This document shows, piece by piece, positions 18,389 through 21,472 of a stretch of DNA of 21,472 bases. The notes beneath the pieces were generated by a model that ran no database searches, was not told the DNA's origin, and saw nothing but the letters and a program-made list of their open reading frames with translations. Within the stretch, counting starts at the first letter, position 1, and the number at the start of each line of letters is the position of its first letter. This stretch comes from a virus. Where the stretch lies: positions 1 through 21,472 of the IMG/VR virus record IMGVR_UViG_3300034418_007207; one strand, written 5' to 3'. The translations under genes were made by a program, and so were the position numbers.

Positions 18389-20540
18389 GAATACCAATCG
18401 GGGCAGGAGCGGTTCCGCGCTGTTGCAAATACTGCGTGACGGCTGGTTGCGTGCCTAGCCCGATCTGATAGCCGCTGCGGACACCGGTTCGCATCAGTTC
18501 TTGGGGTAGGGCCTCTGCCGCTTGGACGCGGGCTAAGTAATCCCGCAGTTGACCCAACTCATCAGCCGGGCGTTGCCGCGCCGCGAACGGACCCAATTCC
18601 CCAAGGATGTTGCTCATCGTTTCGCGCGAAGTCGGTGTCCCGGACGCGAGAACACCGGTCAACATGCCTGGAATCGCCTGCGGGTTTTGCGCAGCGCGCT
18701 CAAGCGCCCCCGGTTGCGCCAAGCCCTGCACAGTCTCCATCCCAAATTGGCGGGGGGCCGTCGGAGAGCCACCACCAACCGCTCGGATCGCAAGAGGCTC
18801 AATGTTTTCTTGTAACCGCTCAATAAACGCATCGGCTTCATCCCCAAGGATCATGCGAAGCTTGGCTTGAGCGTTTGATGTGGTTAGCGCGCGCAAGGCA
18901 GCAACAGCCTCTTGAGCTTCTTGACCCTCAGGGTCTAGCGGTCGCGACACCCGCCCCACCAATTCATCAATGTAGTCCCTGACACCGGCTCTCACGCTGG
19001 TTATTTCACCCTCGGTCAAACCATCCAATTCCATTTGAAGGATGTCACGGCGTGTACCGGGCAGCATTGCGTTATACCCAATTTCAAGGGCATCAATGTT
19101 GCCAAGAAGTTGGGCGGCCTCTGACCTAGCCGCACGATATTCCGGGACGAGTTCGTCCAGCGTGCCGCGAATATCCACCAGTTGGGCGGTCAGCGTTCGC
19201 ACGTCCTCGGGTTCGGCCCCCATCGCCCTGGCGCGGGATTGCAAGGCGCGCGTGATGTAGTCCAGTTGCATCACGTCGGGCAGTCGCTCGGTCGAAACGA
19301 TTTCACCGTTTTCGTCCAACGTCACCCTGATCTGGTTTGATTGATTGCCTTCGCGGGCCATCAGTCGATTGGCGCGTTCAATAATGTCAGGGTCAACGCG
19401 ATCCAACAATGTAATCAACCGGTCGCCCTGTGGCGTCGTGTAATCTATGGGCGCGGCATACGCGGCATTGTAAGCATCGCGGCGGGCTTGCATGGTTGCC
19501 TGCCGCATCTCGGCTTCCCGAATTGCAGGCCCCACAGCTTCACCCAATGTTTGATTGAGTTCGCCATTAAGCCGCTGACTGGCCTCAGTCGCTTGGCGGC
19601 TCAGCATGCCTCGCGTCTCAGCGCGTCCAGCGGATGGGACAGACATGGACAGGTCCAGTAGACTGCTCATTTCAGGCGACGTTTCAGCCAAAGACCGAGG
19701 AACCGGGGCGGGCAGAATGTCGGGGCCGCCTTGCTCAAACGCCCTGTAACCACCCGCCACCTGCGTTGCTTCTGGGGACAGGCCCACAGCCCTCGCAATG
19801 CGTTCCATGGCAGGATTGCCCCGGAAAGTATTATAGGCACCTGCTGCCCCTGCCCCAGCGGCGGGAAGGGCCATCCCAAGCGGGCCGCCAATCATCGTGC
19901 CAACCTGCGCTTGTTGCGCGGCGTTATAGGCGCGCGCCTCTGGGGTTTCACCCATACCACCCCCGGCGATTGCGCCTTCAAGCCCACCGCCTGCTGCACC
20001 CATAAAGCCGCCTTGCAACATGGCTCGACCAAGAGACATTGGAGCGGCGGGTGTCGTGGCAACGCCAAACGGAAGGCTGGTAGCAATGCCGGTGCCGAGT
20101 TGAAGCCCAAGGGTTTCCATCGGGCGGGTCTCTTGCATGGCCTCTTGAGCAAAGCGCACCCCGGCGGCGGCCTCGGGGCCGTAAAGACTGCCAACGGCTT
20201 CGTCATACCATCCGCGAAGCCCTGGCACACCTGACATCATAGCCGCCCCGCGCGCTAGCGCCGGGTCTTCGGAAACAATAGCTTCTTGGTAAGCCCGCCT
20301 AGAAGCTTCGCCTGCGGTCATGCCTTGTTCGCGAATGTTGCGGATCGCCTCGGGGTCGGTCGTGGCGTAGCCCGGAGACGTGTAACTTTCATCGCCCGTG
20401 GCAAGGTTGCGAATGATAATCCCGCTTTCGTATTGGTCGGGGTAGAACTCACGAAACAGAGCGCGCGCCTCGCCGGGGCTGTTAGCCTCAACTTCACGCC
20501 GTTGCCCGGTGCTGTCAAAGATCGCGTAAGTATCGGCCAT
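18378..20540 (-). CDS. Large virion protein, likely internal/ejection protein (720 aa)
   Basis: A 720-residue Ala/Gly/Glu-rich protein. The first 30 residues are charged (YAIFDSTGQRREVEANSPGE); a glycine-rich amphipathic stretch lies around 165-215 (GGFMGAAGGGLEGAIAGGGM and PLGMALPAAGAGAAGAY), suited to membrane insertion; long helical segments follow. No enzymatic motif is seen. Such composition fits internal virion or pilot proteins ejected with the DNA. GAGG lies 8 nt before the ATG. The start overlaps the stop of the upstream virion-type gene (TGATG). Its 3' end meets the rightward operon with an 11-nt overlap. The role is inferred from composition and context only. Confidence 0.75.
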   Translation of the reverse strand: MADTYAIFDSTGQRREVEANSPGEARALFREFYPDQYESGIIIRNLATGDESYTSPGYATTDPEAIRNIREQGMTAGEASRRAYQEAIVSEDPALARGAAMMSGVPGLRGWYDEAVGSLYGPEAAAGVRFAQEAMQETRPMETLGLQLGTGIATSLPFGVATTPAAPMSLGRAMLQGGFMGAAGGGLEGAIAGGGMGETPEARAYNAAQQAQVGTMIGGPLGMALPAAGAGAAGAYNTFRGNPAMERIARAVGLSPEATQVAGGYRAFEQGGPDILPAPVPRSLAETSPEMSSLLDLSMSVPSAGRAETRGMLSRQATEASQRLNGELNQTLGEAVGPAIREAEMRQATMQARRDAYNAAYAAPIDYTTPQGDRLITLLDRVDPDIIERANRLMAREGNQSNQIRVTLDENGEIVSTERLPDVMQLDYITRALQSRARAMGAEPEDVRTLTAQLVDIRGTLDELVPEYRAARSEAAQLLGNIDALEIGYNAMLPGTRRDILQMELDGLTEGEITSVRAGVRDYIDELVGRVSRPLDPEGQEAQEAVAALRALTTSNAQAKLRMILGDEADAFIERLQENIEPLAIRAVGGGSPTAPRQFGMETVQGLAQPGALERAAQNPQAIPGMLTGVLASGTPTSRETMSNILGELGPFAARQRPADELGQLRDYLARVQAAEALPQELMRTGVRSGYQIGLGTQPAVTQYLQQRGTAPAPIGILNR

Positions 20541-21472
20541 CAGTTTACCTCACGAAACGGGTTGTCAGGTTGGGCGGATTCGCCGCTGGATTGCTCCGCC
20601 AGAAGTCGCTGAAGTTCACGTTGAATTTGCATCAGAGTCCGCACGGTTCCAGCGGGGTCGTTAATATCCAGCGTACCTCGCGTGCCACCAAAAACCGCGA
20701 TTTCGCCCTCAGAGAGTGCGCCGGTTGTGACCTGTTGCAAGGTCTCAAGAAGTTGTCCAGAGCGCACCGTGTTGAGAATGTTTTGCAGGTCGTTATAGGC
20801 CGTCGGGTTAAGACGGCGGAACGCCTCCATACCAAGCGGGCCGGTGAACTGCGGGTCAATGACCGGGTTTCCGTTTTCATCGGTGCCCTGCACAAGGTAT
20901 CCGAGTGCAGCTTCGATGCGCGGTAGTTCCACCGTTTGCGCCCGTTCAACCGCCGCAGCCGTCTCTTGGCCGGTTACAACAGTTTCTTGAAGCGCATCAG
21001 ACAGTCGGTTGCGCTCGTCCATAAGAAGCTGCATCTGCGCCGATGTGTCCACACCAAGCATCGAACCGCTGGCAAGGCGTGCAAGTTCCGCGTCAATATC
21101 ATCAATCCGCTGTTGCGTGGTCTGCGGAGGCTGAGCACCAGTGCCCCCAGCCGGCGCGGCGGTTGGTGCTGCCGTGGTGGGGGCAACGCCAGGCGCGCCG
21201 GGGGCCGCCCCAGATGCTGCGCTAGGAGCACCTCCAACACCAAGTTGGGCGTAAACATCAGCGAGCGCCGCGTCAAACGCGCTCAATGCCTGCTGATCAC
21301 CAGAGAATGCCGCATAGGCGCGCGCCTGCTGCAACGCCGCGAGGTTTTGCAAACCCCCCTGCCTGCGCAACCGTTCGCGTTCCCGCCCCTGATCGAAGAC
21401 ACCAAGCGCATCGCTAAAGTAACCGCTTTCTTGGCCTTGCAGGGCCGCCCCAGCGTCCCGCAGGGCGGCAAA
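20540..21472 (-). CDS. Virion-type protein, N-terminus cut by window edge
   Basis: The frame is open from the right edge (21472) to the TGA at 20540, 310 visible residues; its start lies outside. The visible part begins with an Ala/Gln-rich helical region, then a Pro/Ala/Gly/Thr linker (APTTAAPTAAPAGGTGAQPP) and a long, mostly helical domain (RIDDIDAELARLASG, MQLLMDERNRLSDALQETVV). The order helical-linker-helical is common in phage internal virion and tail-associated proteins. The stop overlaps the start of the 720-aa gene. No family is recognised. Confidence 0.7.
   Translation of the reverse strand, partial: FAALRDAGAALQGQESGYFSDALGVFDQGRERERLRRQGGLQNLAALQQARAYAAFSGDQQALSAFDAALADVYAQLGVGGAPSAASGAAPGAPGVAPTTAAPTAAPAGGTGAQPPQTTQQRIDDIDAELARLASGSMLGVDTSAQMQLLMDERNRLSDALQETVVTGQETAAAVERAQTVELPRIEAALGYLVQGTDENGNPVIDPQFTGPLGMEAFRRLNPTAYNDLQNILNTVRSGQLLETLQQVTTGALSEGEIAVFGGTRGTLDINDPAGTVRTLMQIQRELQRLLAEQSSGESAQPDNPFREVN

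Noticed and set aside
1-21472. Lysogeny module (integrase, attachment site) or insertion sequences
   Set aside because: No integrase, transposase or terminal inverted repeats of an insertion sequence are visible. The small HTH and ribbon-helix-helix genes alone do not show a temperate life style.

Overview
The window looks like part of a tailed double-stranded DNA bacteriophage genome. It carries a small and a large terminase subunit, a complete replication module, runs of tiny overlapping (ATGA/TGATG) genes and large Ala/Gly-rich virion-type proteins. There is no rRNA, tRNA, integrase or host housekeeping gene. High GC, many GTG/TTG starts and alphaproteobacterial-looking promoters suggest a host among marine alphaproteobacteria such as Rhodobacteraceae; this is inference only. 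Both edges cut through minus-strand virion-type genes, so the missing part of the genome probably holds the remaining structural genes.

Layout. (1) 1-8285, minus strand, read right to left: a small helix-turn-helix protein, a primase-helicase (AEP-type primase plus SF3 helicase), a strong terminator, a 370-bp gap with a G-quadruplex motif and an A+T-rich tract, a winged-helix regulator, TerS, a 415-bp non-coding gap with perfect palindromes, a small recombinational cassette, TerL interrupted by a 349-residue intein, a terminator, a 49-aa basic protein, and a Gly-rich protein that runs off the edge. (2) 8286-8365: divergent control region. (3) 8366-14426, plus strand: acidic-repeat protein, DUF2800 Cas4-like nuclease, DUF2815 ssDNA-binding protein, compact family-B DNA polymerase, VRR-NUC nuclease, free-standing HNH endonuclease, SNF2-type helicase. 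(4) 14413-14912, minus strand: a two-gene regulatory cassette (ribbon-helix-helix protein plus DUF6378). (5) 15006-18388, plus strand: about 14 tiny accessory genes, with hairpin-rich spacers. (6) 18378-21472, minus strand: two virion-type proteins, probably internal or ejection proteins.

How it fits together: the primase-helicase, polymerase, SSB, helicase and nucleases form a self-contained replication and recombination set, split between two divergent transcripts that share the 8286-8365 control region. TerS and TerL package the DNA. TerL works only after protein splicing, because the intein splits its Walker A motif. An exact 11-bp motif (TTGTATTGACA) occurs as an inverted pair around a promoter at 14.9 kb, next to the ribbon-helix-helix gene, and once more just upstream of the winged-helix gene at 5.3 kb. 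This points to a phage-encoded regulatory circuit linking the early accessory genes to the packaging side.

Most notable: the P-loop intein with both endonuclease motifs intact; the palindrome cluster beside terS; the shared 11-bp operator; a direct-repeat-flanked 261-bp cassette just before terL; paired hairpin modules between accessory genes; and a roughly 145-nt structured spacer at 17.5-17.7 kb.
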